64,000 nucleotides of DNA from Prochlorococcus marinus XMU1412. GTDB taxonomy: Bacteria > Cyanobacteriota > Cyanobacteriia > PCC-6307 > Cyanobiaceae. Positions 1-8,487 of the stretch are shown here, piece after piece. A model generated the notes under the pieces. The model had not been told where the DNA came from and searched no databases. It was given only the letters and a program-made list of their open reading frames with translations. A program made the position numbers and the translations under genes. How positions within the stretch are numbered: the first letter of the stretch is position 1; each line of letters opens with the position of its first letter. The stretch covers positions 203,125 to 267,124 of the forward strand of contig NZ_JAAORJ010000004.1 of assembly GCF_017696315.1 (NCBI RefSeq). The letters are read 5' to 3'.

Positions 1-152
1 AAGAAATGATGTATAAATATTTAATGAACTTCTACTCCTTTTATTAGCCACTAGATAACAAATTTTATTAAAAAACATAATATCATTTATTGGTTAAATT
101 GTAGTAACTTTGATATAGTAAAAAATCAAATAATTCATTTATTAAAAGTATT
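1..152. other. AT-rich leader of the kinase/lasso operon
   Basis: No coding frame is convincing here. The stretch lies directly upstream of the first gene of the plus-strand run and presumably carries its promoter. I could not pick out a promoter with confidence. The left limit of the island is outside the window. Confidence 0.4.
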
Positions 153-2573
153 TTGGAAAAAGACAACAATAATAATGATATAAAACCTAAACAGCAAATT
201 ACTGATTTTTCAAAGTTCGATGCTGATGAAATAAATTATAAAGAGCTTTTCCAAGGTATTGTTAGAAAAAAAAAGTGGGCATTTGCAACAGGAATAATAG
301 TTTTTCTAGGAATTATAGGTTATACAGTCAAAGAAAGAATAACAAATCCATTATATGCAGGGTCATTCAGAATCTTAATCAGTGATCCAATAAATTCTTC
401 AGGGAAGAAAAATAATGATCTAATTTCTACTGAGTCATCAACTTTTTTCCAAGAACTTGCCTCGGGATCAAGAAGATACGATGTTGACACATTGATATTT
501 CTCCTAAAAAGCCCTAAATTTCTAGAACCTTTAGCAAAAGAGTTCAAAATAAGTCCTACTGCTTTATCAAATAGTATTTCAATCTCAGTTCCAATCAATA
601 CAAGCAGATTTAGGGCTCCAGCAAGTATCCTTATTGTTAATTTAACTACTAAAAACAAATCTAAAGGAATAAATTTACTTAAAGCACTATCTCAAACATA
701 CCTCGAGGAATCCTTGCGTCAAAGACAGCAGAAACTAAATGATGGTCTAGAATTTCTTAATAAGCAAGCTCCGGGAATTAAAGATAAGGAAAATCAATTA
801 CAAACTAAATTAGTTGCATTTAGAAATAAGCATAAACTAATAGATCCGATTAGAGAGGGAGAGAGTTTAAAAGCTCAACAGAGAATGATTGAGAAGAACA
901 TTATTGACATTAACTCCACAATAAGTCGTTTAAAAGATGTTAGGAAAGAAATCCTGAATGGATCAATCACTGCGACAGGCTTTAGAGAACAAATAGGGAC
1001 AGGATTATCAATTGCTGATTTCGATCAAAGCCTGCTAGATCAATTAATTGCAGTTGAGAGAGAACTTGCCATAGCAAAAACAAAATTTACTTCAAAATCC
1101 TCAATCGTTAAAGGGTTAAAGACTAGGCTAAATCAAATTCAGCCTATAATTCTAAAGAATCAAATAGATGCTGTTGATACTGCAATTAATTTGAACGAAA
1201 GTCTTTTAAGAAATACCAAGGAGTCGTTGAAACAACTTGAACTTGAGTTTCTTAAACAACCCGAACTTATTAAGGAATATAAAAGAATTGAAGGAGAGCT
1301 ACTAATTGCGAGTCAAGATCTTATAAAACTTAATTCTTCTATTAAAAGTTTCGAACTTGAGCTAGCGCAAAGCAATATACCGTGGAGACTTATTTCTTCT
1401 CCAAAAATGAGTCCATCTCCCATTAAACCCTCTTTTAGAAGAAATTTACAATTTGGACTTTTAATTTCAATTATTTTTGGTATTTTAGCAGCATTGTTGA
1501 GGGATAGAATGGATCATGTATTTCACTCCTCAAAAGAGATTAAGGATAATCTTAATTATCCAATACTAGGAGAAATCCCTTTCATTAAAAGTTTTTCAGA
1601 ATTAAGAAGCGAAAAATCAGAAATGCTTTCAATTATGGTTGGCGATGGTACACAAAAAGAAAAATTTAATAATAAAAAAGATATTTATCAAAGATTTTTT
1701 TACACTGAAGCACTAAGAAATTTATTTACTTCTATTCGTTTTTCAAATACTGATGAATCTATTAAATTATTGACAATAACAAGTTCATTACCTAAAGAAG
1801 GCAAATCATTACTTAATGTCTTGCTTGCTAAAACTTTAAATGATATGGGAGAGAAGGTATTGATAATAGATGCTGACATGAGAAGACCCCAGATTCATAG
1901 CAGATTAAATCTCGATAATATTTTAGGACTTTCTAATTTGCTTACTGATAATGATATTAACCTCGAAAAAGTTATACAACCTTTGCAGAATTTCAAAAAT
2001 CTTAGTGTAATGACATCAGGCACAATACCTCCAGATCCAACAAGACTATTAAGTTCAAAACGTTTTAAAGAGATATTATCTGAAATAAAATCTTCAAATA
2101 AATATGACATAATTCTATTTGATACTCCTCCAGTATTGGGTTTGGCAGATACAATTCTATTATCTGAAAATTTAGATGGAATAATATTACTTGTGAGTTT
2201 AGGATCTGTAGATAGATCTCTCCCAAGAGAATCTTTAATGAGATTACAAACCACAAAAACAAATATTCTTGGAGTAGTTACAAATGCTATTAAAGATGAA
2301 TATGAATTCGAATATAAAAGATATGGCAAATATTCAAAATATGGTAACTATGGCATTTATAATCAATATAGTTCTTATCAGCCAATTGAAACCTATATCA
2401 ATTATGGGAAAGATAAGCAGCAGGAGATAGAAAATATATCTAAACAAAAAGGTAGGTCCAAAAAAGATGGGCAATATTCAGTTAAAGAAGATAAAAAAGA
2501 GGGAAAAAGTAAACTTATCAAATCATTCAGTAAAAATGTCATAAATAGATTTACTAAATGGCTTGATTCATAA
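153..2573 (+). CDS. Wzz-domain BY-kinase (polysaccharide co-polymerase / tyrosine autokinase)
   Basis: An 806-aa inner-membrane protein that would control chain length and export of surface polysaccharide. A Wzz-type N-terminal region has a membrane segment near residues 41-60. A long coiled-coil periplasmic part follows, then a second membrane segment near 430-450. The cytoplasmic CpsD/BY-kinase domain shows Walker A (PKEGKS, about 550), Walker A' (IIDADMRRP) and Walker B (ILFDTPP). The C-terminus is rich in Tyr (YKRYGKYSKYGNYGIYNQY), the usual autophosphorylation cluster. The start is TTG; I see no better one. It overlaps or nearly abuts the phosphatase gene downstream, so the two are probably co-transcribed. 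Function in the polysaccharide pathway is inferred from the family; no glycosyltransferases lie beside it inside the window. Confidence 0.88.
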   Translation: MEKDNNNNDIKPKQQITDFSKFDADEINYKELFQGIVRKKKWAFATGIIVFLGIIGYTVKERITNPLYAGSFRILISDPINSSGKKNNDLISTESSTFFQELASGSRRYDVDTLIFLLKSPKFLEPLAKEFKISPTALSNSISISVPINTSRFRAPASILIVNLTTKNKSKGINLLKALSQTYLEESLRQRQQKLNDGLEFLNKQAPGIKDKENQLQTKLVAFRNKHKLIDPIREGESLKAQQRMIEKNIIDINSTISRLKDVRKEILNGSITATGFREQIGTGLSIADFDQSLLDQLIAVERELAIAKTKFTSKSSIVKGLKTRLNQIQPIILKNQIDAVDTAINLNESLLRNTKESLKQLELEFLKQPELIKEYKRIEGELLIASQDLIKLNSSIKSFELELAQSNIPWRLISSPKMSPSPIKPSFRRNLQFGLLISIIFGILAALLRDRMDHVFHSSKEIKDNLNYPILGEIPFIKSFSELRSEKSEMLSIMVGDGTQKEKFNNKKDIYQRFFYTEALRNLFTSIRFSNTDESIKLLTITSSLPKEGKSLLNVLLAKTLNDMGEKVLIIDADMRRPQIHSRLNLDNILGLSNLLTDNDINLEKVIQPLQNFKNLSVMTSGTIPPDPTRLLSSKRFKEILSEIKSSNKYDIILFDTPPVLGLADTILLSENLDGIILLVSLGSVDRSLPRESLMRLQTTKTNILGVVTNAIKDEYEFEYKRYGKYSKYGNYGIYNQYSSYQPIETYINYGKDKQQEIENISKQKGRSKKDGQYSVKEDKKEGKSKLIKSFSKNVINRFTKWLDS

Positions 2574-2577
2574 CTTT

Positions 2578-3039
2578 ATGCCTAAAAATAAAAATAAGAA
2601 TTTTTTTATAAATTGGATTTTAAATGATGAAATTGCTATAGGACCCGCTCCTTTAGTCGATGAACATATTTTAATGCTCAAAGAAAAAAATATTCAAGGA
2701 ATTTTAAGTCTGTGTAGCGTGAAAGAGGCCAATCCTCCAATAAATATCGAAGAATTATTTTTTTGCAAAAGGGTAGTACTTCCTGATCATACATACGATA
2801 GAGTAATGAATATTGAAGAACTAAATCTTGCATTATCTATGTTAGAAGATCTTAGAAAGAAAGGTAGTATTTTTGTACACTGTAAAGCAGCAATTGAACG
2901 CTCACCACTTGTTTGTATGGCTTGGTTAATAAAAAAGCGTGACTTAACCATTCAACAATCTTTAGATTATTTAATGAGTGTGAATAAAGGCACTTGCCCT
3001 CTAAATGATCAATTATCTTTACTCAAGGATTTAAACTAA
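2578..3039 (+). CDS. Dual-specificity protein phosphatase-like protein
   Basis: A small cysteine phosphatase of about 153 aa. The signature loop HCKAAIERSP (HCx5R) sits in the second half, with an upstream conserved Asp (LPDHTYDR) that could be the general acid. An upstream in-frame TTG at 2563 would overlap the kinase gene by 11 bases; ATG 2578 is the more natural start. It lies between the tyrosine kinase and the HPr-kinase-like gene (10-base gap). It could therefore reverse the phosphorylation made by either one; which one is not decided by sequence. Confidence 0.82.
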   Translation: MPKNKNKNFFINWILNDEIAIGPAPLVDEHILMLKEKNIQGILSLCSVKEANPPINIEELFFCKRVVLPDHTYDRVMNIEELNLALSMLEDLRKKGSIFVHCKAAIERSPLVCMAWLIKKRDLTIQQSLDYLMSVNKGTCPLNDQLSLLKDLN

Positions 3040-3049
3040 ATAAGTATAA

Positions 3050-3970
3050 ATGTTTTATAGTTCCTTTGGATTAATTTTCAAATCAGAAGATATTACTCTA
3101 CAAGAACTCGAAGCAATAACTAATAAAAATAATAATTTTGATGTTTTAATAAAGCAAAATAATCATAATGAATGGCCTGTTATAAATTCAAATCAATTTG
3201 ATACAGAATTTTTACAAATGGAAGAAAATGATTTTAGATTAAAAGTAGATGGAATTGCACATTTCAGAGTTATTGATGGGAATCAAATCTTTTGGGATAA
3301 ATTAAGTGCAAAGGTTACTGAAAATGATATAAAAGCATTTTTATTTAGTTCAGTTTTTGGCGCTTTATTGATTCAAAGAGGTTTTCTTTTATTACATGGA
3401 AATTCTCTTACTAAAAATAAAAAATTAATAATTTGTCTTGGCAAGTCAGGAATTGGCAAAAGTACAATTTCATACATGTTGATGAAAAAAGGTTGGCAAT
3501 TAATAACAGATGATTTAGTAGCTATTGATAAAAATATGAATGTTTCAATTGGAATTCAAAGAATCAAGCTATGGAAAGATACTTTAAATTATTTAAAAAT
3601 AGACTACAAAAATTTAAAGAAAGTGAGATCAAATATTCAAAAATTTATCCTTTCAAAAGATGAATTGAATATCTCTAAAAAAAGTTATCCAATAACATCT
3701 GTTTTCATTCTTTATTCTGAGACACAACTAGATAAAAAATCTAAAACAACTGATGCTATAAAAGTAAAAAAGGAAAAAACAAAATTTTTTGTTCTAAGAG
3801 ATAATATTTTTAGACCAAGATTCGTAAAAGGTCTTTGTAAAGAATCAGAATATTTCACAAAATTAAGTAATTTCGCAAAGAAATTACCTGTTTTTTTATT
3901 GCCAATACCGAATGATTTAAAAAGAATGGAGAACTTCCTAAAAAATGACTTTGATGATTTCTTTTTTTAA
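3050..3970 (+). CDS. HPr-kinase-like peptide kinase (lasso-peptide tailoring)
   Basis: A 306-aa protein with the HPr kinase/phosphorylase C-terminal fold. The P-loop is GKSGIGKST (about residues 131-139), followed by the ITDDLVAID block typical of this family. The regulatory N-terminal domain of true HPrK is not recognisable, and no HPr/PTS gene is visible. Family members in lasso clusters (PadeK, ThcoK) phosphorylate the C-terminal Ser of the precursor. The precursor here ends in Ser-Ser, which fits. The gene is separated from the sulfotransferase by two bases, so tight co-expression is likely. Substrate assignment is inference from context. Confidence 0.8.
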   Translation: MFYSSFGLIFKSEDITLQELEAITNKNNNFDVLIKQNNHNEWPVINSNQFDTEFLQMEENDFRLKVDGIAHFRVIDGNQIFWDKLSAKVTENDIKAFLFSSVFGALLIQRGFLLLHGNSLTKNKKLIICLGKSGIGKSTISYMLMKKGWQLITDDLVAIDKNMNVSIGIQRIKLWKDTLNYLKIDYKNLKKVRSNIQKFILSKDELNISKKSYPITSVFILYSETQLDKKSKTTDAIKVKKEKTKFFVLRDNIFRPRFVKGLCKESEYFTKLSNFAKKLPVFLLPIPNDLKRMENFLKNDFDDFFF

Positions 3971-3972
3971 AA

Positions 3973-4869
3973 GTGAATTTATCAAAAAATAAATATTGGT
4001 ATTTAGCAAGCTATCCGAAGTCGGGGAACACTTGGTGCAGACTATTTATAAGAGAATTATATAGGTTAACACAAAATCCCAAAAGTAACTTTGAAGATAA
4101 TACTATTCAAAGTGAGATGGATTTAAGTAAGAATATTTCTACTGGTGCAATAATAAGTGATAGATCTTGGTTTGACGATCAAATTGGAATTGATAGTGAA
4201 GAACTTACCAACTTAGAAGTCGAAAAAATAAGAATCAAAGTACATAATCAGCCGTCTCCATATTCGGAGACGCTTAGGTATCACAAAGTTCATGATGCTT
4301 TTTTAAAGACAAACGGAAAAAATAAAAGGATTATCTCAACCAAGAATTGCGCAGGAATTGTTTACATTATTAGAAATCCAATTGATATCGTAATTTCAAT
4401 GGAAAGTTTTTTTGGATGGAGTAAAGGGGAATGTATAAAATTTATTATGAACCCAAACGCATGTTTATCAAATATTACTGATAGAAGTACTTCTCAAATT
4501 ATTCAATATATTGGGACTTGGGAGCATCATGTTAACTCTTGGACGAATCAAAATGATGTCCCCCTATCAGTTTTCAGATACGAAGATTTTCTACAGAGTC
4601 CATTAAAAGAATTCACTAGGTTAAGTAGTTTTCTACAACTTCCAATCAACCCAAAAACTATTGAAGAAGCCGTTGAAAATTGTTCATTTAAAAAACTAAG
4701 AGAAAAAGAGAGAAACTCATTATTTATTGAACGATCTAAATCAGGGAATCCATTTTTTCGCTATGGAAAAAAAGATTTGGGTTTAAAAAGATTATCAAAA
4801 AATGAACTAGATTTGTTAAAAAATAGATTTAGAAATACATTACATAAGTTTGACTATACTTTTAATTGA
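3973..4869 (+). CDS. PAPS-dependent sulfotransferase
   Basis: A 298-aa Sulfotransfer_1 family protein starting at GTG. The 5'-phosphosulfate loop is YPKSGNTW (about residues 14-21). The 3'-phosphate block is RNPIDIVIS (about 133-141). It sits between the peptide kinase and the precursor gene, so the lasso peptide is the obvious candidate substrate. The predicted core contains no Tyr, so sulfation would have to fall on Ser/Thr or on something else. Alternatively it could modify a surface glycan connected with the Wzz protein upstream. Confidence 0.82.
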   Translation: MNLSKNKYWYLASYPKSGNTWCRLFIRELYRLTQNPKSNFEDNTIQSEMDLSKNISTGAIISDRSWFDDQIGIDSEELTNLEVEKIRIKVHNQPSPYSETLRYHKVHDAFLKTNGKNKRIISTKNCAGIVYIIRNPIDIVISMESFFGWSKGECIKFIMNPNACLSNITDRSTSQIIQYIGTWEHHVNSWTNQNDVPLSVFRYEDFLQSPLKEFTRLSSFLQLPINPKTIEEAVENCSFKKLREKERNSLFIERSKSGNPFFRYGKKDLGLKRLSKNELDLLKNRFRNTLHKFDYTFN

Positions 4870-4934
4870 TCATATTTCATGTTATTGTCTATTTGAATAT
4901 AATATTTTATAATTACAATAAACATTTTTTAAAA

Positions 4935-5081
4935 ATGAAAGATGAAGGAATAAAAAAATGGGTCACTCCAAAACTTGAAATCTTAAGGCATACGGAAATA
5001 ATGGGAAAAGAAAGTTTTAACGTTCCTGAGCAAAACAAGACTGGTACAGATACTTCAGCCGTTTCTAACGCCTCTTCTTAA
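4935..5081 (+). CDS. Predicted lasso-peptide precursor (A)
   Basis: A 48-aa peptide; the longer in-frame reading from 4866 is unlikely because ATG 4935 directly begins a typical leader. The leader (residues 1-23) contains WVTPKLEIL, matching the Y/WxxPxL recognition motif bound by PqqD-like B1 proteins. Cleavage after Met23 gives a 25-aa core beginning GKESFNVPE, where Gly1 and Glu9 can form a nine-residue macrolactam. The tail is rich in Ser, Thr, Asn and Ala and ends in Ser-Ser. The -2 leader residue would be Ile rather than the usual Thr. The gene has its own short upstream spacer (65 bases) inside the cluster. Assignment rests on context plus motif; the mature product is not proven. Confidence 0.8.
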   Translation: MKDEGIKKWVTPKLEILRHTEIMGKESFNVPEQNKTGTDTSAVSNASS

Positions 5082-5491
5082 TAAGTTTAATAAAAAATAA
5101 AATCATACTTAAAAAAATATATTCAGAGATATGCAAGCCACCAAATTTTTTCTGGCTTCAAGATAAAAAAATATTTCAGATATTCAAAATTAGTAATTAT
5201 AATTACATAATTTTTTTTGAAATCTTTAAACAGTTTTTTTCATGGACTAACAAAATCCTTAACATAAGAAGATTTTTAGCTTTCCAAAAGAAAAATAATA
5301 TACCTTTAGAGTATTTATTAAAAGCATCTATATTAAATAACTTCACTTTAAATGAAGTAATATTTTGGTATAAAAATAATATAAAAGAATGGAATAAACT
5401 TGCTTTAATCAAGCCAGAATGTTTAACAAAATCAATACATTTTCAGAATAGATTACATTGGCCTAATCAATGCAAGGAATCAATCAATATT
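5081..5491 (+). other. Open in-frame N-terminal extension of the ATP-grasp gene, no standard start codon
   Basis: Reading upstream from the TTG at 5492 in the same frame, I find no stop until 5066-5068, just before the precursor stop. The 137 extra codons look coding (for example KPPNFFWLQDK and WYKNNIKEWNKLALIKPE) and would restore an N-terminal region to the protein. There is no in-frame ATG, GTG or TTG in this stretch. Possible explanations are an ATA/ATC/ATT start near 5081-5120, or an upstream frameshift or sequencing error (ATG 5131 lies in another frame and hits a stop after 11 codons). Confidence 0.65.
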
Positions 5492-6241
5492 TTGCAACAA
5501 AAATCAAATCTACTACATAGGATTCCTAAAAAATATAGACCTCATTTTGAAACAATTACAGATGAATCATACTCAATAAATCCAAAACTCGAAAAATTCC
5601 TATATAAAGATGGCTTAGTTCTAAAGCCAAATATCGGCAGTAGGAGCAGAAATACTTATCATCTTTTTATGAAAAATGAAAAATTAATAGTAAAAGATTT
5701 ATTTACTTTAAAAATTAACAATAAATCCATGCATAATAATTTATTAGATTTTCTAGGAGATATAAAAACTTTTAAAAAAAGAGAAGGTATTTATTCAAAT
5801 TTAATTTTAATGCCTTATTTAAAACATTCTAATATTTTGCCAAAAAATGATATATCTATTGTATTTAGAACTATATCGGAATATTCAATGGAGCAAGATC
5901 AAATATCTATAAAAGAAGCTTGGATGGAAATATTTGATAAAAATAATAACCTAAACATTATTAATCATGAACAATATTTGTTTAATATTGATAGGCCTCA
6001 AATGAGGCTTGAAGAACTAGAGAAAATTTTGAATTTTAAATTTAAAAATGAAGAGCTAAGGAAAATTTATAAACTATTATTTAGTGCATCTAAAGCTGTT
6101 CATTCTATATTACCCCCAATTAATGAAGTTGCATGGGATTGGATTAAAACAGACAATAAGTTATATTTACTGGAAGGTAATTCATCTTTTAGCCTCTATC
6201 CTATTAAATACTTTAAAATTTTAAAAAATAGGTTACATTAA
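5492..6241 (+). CDS. ATP-grasp protein (sugar-transfer-associated type) in the lasso cluster
   Basis: 249 aa from the first acceptable start (TTG 5492), but coding sequence clearly continues upstream to about 5081, so the full protein is probably near 380 aa. ATP-grasp features visible: GLVLKPNIGSRS (about residues 48-59), which resembles the ATP-binding Lys strand and loop, and the C-terminal block EVAWDWIKTDN...LLEGNSSF, with the Glu/Asn pair that binds Mg-ATP. The family joins a carboxylate to a nucleophile through an acyl phosphate. Its position between precursor and B1 suggests tailoring of the lasso peptide or a role in conjugation, but no exact substrate can be given. Confidence 0.7.
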   Translation: MQQKSNLLHRIPKKYRPHFETITDESYSINPKLEKFLYKDGLVLKPNIGSRSRNTYHLFMKNEKLIVKDLFTLKINNKSMHNNLLDFLGDIKTFKKREGIYSNLILMPYLKHSNILPKNDISIVFRTISEYSMEQDQISIKEAWMEIFDKNNNLNIINHEQYLFNIDRPQMRLEELEKILNFKFKNEELRKIYKLLFSASKAVHSILPPINEVAWDWIKTDNKLYLLEGNSSFSLYPIKYFKILKNRLH

Positions 6242-6257
6242 AATTATTTTAAGCTTA

Positions 6258-6521
6258 ATGAAGTTAAAGAAAAATCCAAAATTAGTATCAGAAGTATTGG
6301 ATGAGGAGATATGTCTTTTTAATCCCAAAAATGCAAAATATATTAATTTAAATTCAACAGGTTCCATAATATGGGGGCTTTTAGACACTTCAAAAGAAGT
6401 TGACGAAATTATTAAAATAATGAAAAAAGGATATAAAGATAAAAACACAAATATAGAAAATGAAATAATGTTATTTATAAATGATGGTATTGCAAATGAT
6501 ATTTTTTATTATGAAAAATAA
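6258..6521 (+). CDS. PqqD-like RRE protein, lasso B1
   Basis: An 87-aa stand-alone RiPP recognition element. Conserved PqqD/B1 features visible are the N-terminal strands (EEICLFNPKNAKYINLNSTGSIIWGLLD) around residues 17-44 and the helix with EVDEIIKIM. B1 proteins bind the leader motif and hand the precursor to the peptidase. It lies 15 bases before the B2 gene, the usual B1-B2 order in clusters with a split leader peptidase. Confidence 0.87.
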   Translation: MKLKKNPKLVSEVLDEEICLFNPKNAKYINLNSTGSIIWGLLDTSKEVDEIIKIMKKGYKDKNTNIENEIMLFINDGIANDIFYYEK

Positions 6522-6535
6522 GAAACTTCTTAAAG

Positions 6536-6934
6536 GTGCTTAAATTTTTATTTATCTTTATCTTATATTTTTTAGATACTTTAACCTGGATATTAATCAA
6601 ATTCATATCGGGAGAACTCTTAATGAAATTGCTAAGAAAAAATTGCATAAATAAATTTAGCTTTAGATTAAAAGATAAAAAAATTTTTTTAATCAAGAAA
6701 AAAACTAGAGAATTTTGTGAAAAAAAATCTTTTTTTAGCTCATGTTTAAGTAAAGCAATATCTATTAAATTTATTTTTGACATACTTAATATAAATAACA
6801 AATTATATTTTGGGATAAGTAAGCATTCTAATGGCAAAAAAGTTGCTCATGCTTGGTTAGTTGATCCAAAAGCAGGAAAATCTATCACTCCTGGATTTTA
6901 TAAAGATAAAGGACTTACAGTTTATAAATTTTAA
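6536..6934 (+). CDS. Transglutaminase-like leader peptidase, lasso B2
   Basis: 132 aa from GTG 6536; a shorter start at ATG 6623 would remove a hydrophobic N-terminus. Visible catalytic elements of the lasso B2 (McjB C-terminal) fold are the nucleophile in SSCLSKA (Cys near residue 68) and AHAWLVDPKAG, holding the His near 102 and the following Asp. It would cut the leader from the precursor, freeing the Gly1 amine for ring closure. It is encoded directly between B1 and the cyclase. Confidence 0.85.
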   Translation: MLKFLFIFILYFLDTLTWILIKFISGELLMKLLRKNCINKFSFRLKDKKIFLIKKKTREFCEKKSFFSSCLSKAISIKFIFDILNINNKLYFGISKHSNGKKVAHAWLVDPKAGKSITPGFYKDKGLTVYKF

Positions 6935-6948
6935 GTTATTAATTACTT

Positions 6949-8487
6949 ATGAAATTACCAACAAATGATCCAAAACTTTTAACCGAGGGTTTATATAAAA
7001 CTGATATTTTTAATTTAAATCCAATGTTTGCAGTTCAATTGCAAAATAAACAACAACTATCATATGTACGTTCTTGGGAAGAAGCATTTGCTATTCATGG
7101 TGAAGCTTATATCTCAGATATCAATCCTGCTTATGTTGCCTCTCTAATAACTAATGTACAAACTAACACTTCCTCCCCTTATAAAAGGATTAAAAGACTA
7201 CCTCGAGCTAACTTTATAAAAATACTAAGAAATGGGGATTTTAAAGCATACCCCTATGAACCTTTCGGAGGGGGGGTTTCTTCTCAAAAGGAGAGAGAAC
7301 TCCATAACATTATTGATTATATTTTTCAAAATAAATTAAAAAATGCAATCCCCCAAGGCGAAAATAGAATAGGTTGTGAACTAAGTAGTGGGTTAGATTC
7401 TAATGCCATAGTTGGCGGGTTAATAAAAGGTTTAGATATTGATCCTAGAAATATTTTCACCTGGAGTCACGATGGTAATGGAGAAGAATCCTACATAAAA
7501 GAATTTCAGACTTTCCACAAACTCAATACTGAAAATACTCATATTAATAAAACTGAATACAAAAAAGAAAATTTCCAAGAATCATTAAAAGAAAATTTAT
7601 TTATTTTTGGTATGCCTCATCAATTGGGAGGGAATACAGAGTGTATAAAATTTTTCAAAAAATGCTCTTGTAAGATATTATTTAGTGGTTTTGGGGGTGA
7701 TCAAGCTATTAGCCACAATGGACATAACCTAGCAACAGACCTAATAAAAAATTTCGAATTTATTGAGTTCTTTCAGTGGATGGATAATCCTTTAAAGGCT
7801 CTAAAAACAATGCTTGGGAGAACATATGGACTAATCAATAACGACTGGCAGGAAAGTAAATTTTCAAAAAAAGTTTCTCATATGAAAAAGAATAATTTAC
7901 TTATTTCATTGCTGACAGAAAAAGGTAAAGATTGGCTAATTCCGCACTTGTCAAAAGAGTTTATTGCTGAGATTGATACGTATAGTACACTTCATAACTC
8001 AATAAGACAAAGATGTATGTCTCAATGGGTCTCTGTAAGACTAGAAGAAGAAGTAAGATTGGCTGCCAAATATGGAATAAGAAAATATTTTCCCTTATTG
8101 GATGAAACACTTTTAGGAACTCTTTTAAATCAAGATCCAAAGTATTTCGCAGAAAAATATCTTCAAGGTAGATTAATCCACAGAAAATCTTTTGCAAAAT
8201 ATCTTCCCGAGAAGTTAAGACTAGATCCATCAAAATATAGAGATATAAATAATCAATGGACTGCATTTGAAAGAGAAAAGCAAGCTAAGGTTTTAAATGA
8301 TCTAATTGAATTTTCTCAACAATGGAATCAACATTTATCTAAATTTTGGCAATTAGATGAGTTAAAGAAATATGCTATTAATACTCAAATAAATATTAAG
8401 AAAATTAATATTCATGAGAGTAGCAAGGTTATCAAAGCTATGAGAACCGTTAATAAATTAAGTTGTTGGTTTTCTGAACTAGAATGA
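6949..8487 (+). CDS. Asparagine-synthetase-like lasso cyclase (C)
   Basis: 512 aa, the same size class as McjC. The ATP-pyrophosphatase motif is SSGLDS (about residues 146-151), with a second conserved block FSGFGGDQ (about 245). The N-terminal glutaminase-like region lacks the Cys2 nucleophile of true AsnB, as expected for an enzyme that adenylates a side-chain carboxylate and couples it to the peptide N-terminus rather than using ammonia. In this cluster it would activate Glu9 of the core. It overlaps the exporter gene by four bases (ATGA). Confidence 0.9.
   Translation: MKLPTNDPKLLTEGLYKTDIFNLNPMFAVQLQNKQQLSYVRSWEEAFAIHGEAYISDINPAYVASLITNVQTNTSSPYKRIKRLPRANFIKILRNGDFKAYPYEPFGGGVSSQKERELHNIIDYIFQNKLKNAIPQGENRIGCELSSGLDSNAIVGGLIKGLDIDPRNIFTWSHDGNGEESYIKEFQTFHKLNTENTHINKTEYKKENFQESLKENLFIFGMPHQLGGNTECIKFFKKCSCKILFSGFGGDQAISHNGHNLATDLIKNFEFIEFFQWMDNPLKALKTMLGRTYGLINNDWQESKFSKKVSHMKKNNLLISLLTEKGKDWLIPHLSKEFIAEIDTYSTLHNSIRQRCMSQWVSVRLEEEVRLAAKYGIRKYFPLLDETLLGTLLNQDPKYFAEKYLQGRLIHRKSFAKYLPEKLRLDPSKYRDINNQWTAFEREKQAKVLNDLIEFSQQWNQHLSKFWQLDELKKYAINTQINIKKINIHESSKVIKAMRTVNKLSCWFSELE

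Noticed and set aside
4866-4934. Longer N-terminus of the precursor ORF
   Set aside because: The upstream part overlaps the sulfotransferase gene and has a hydrophobic, non-leader composition. ATG 4935 gives a typical lasso leader.
4995-5003. Precursor cleavage after HTE (with Thr at -2)
   Set aside because: It would place the first acidic residues at core positions 5 and 11, which does not give a ring of 7-9 residues. Cleavage after Met23 gives Gly1 and Glu9.
4935-5081. Prochlorosin/lanthipeptide precursor
   Set aside because: No double-Gly or Cys-containing core is present and no LanM gene is nearby.
5203-5412. 69-aa minus-strand ORF
   Set aside because: It is antisense to the open ATP-grasp frame, which has more protein-like sequence.
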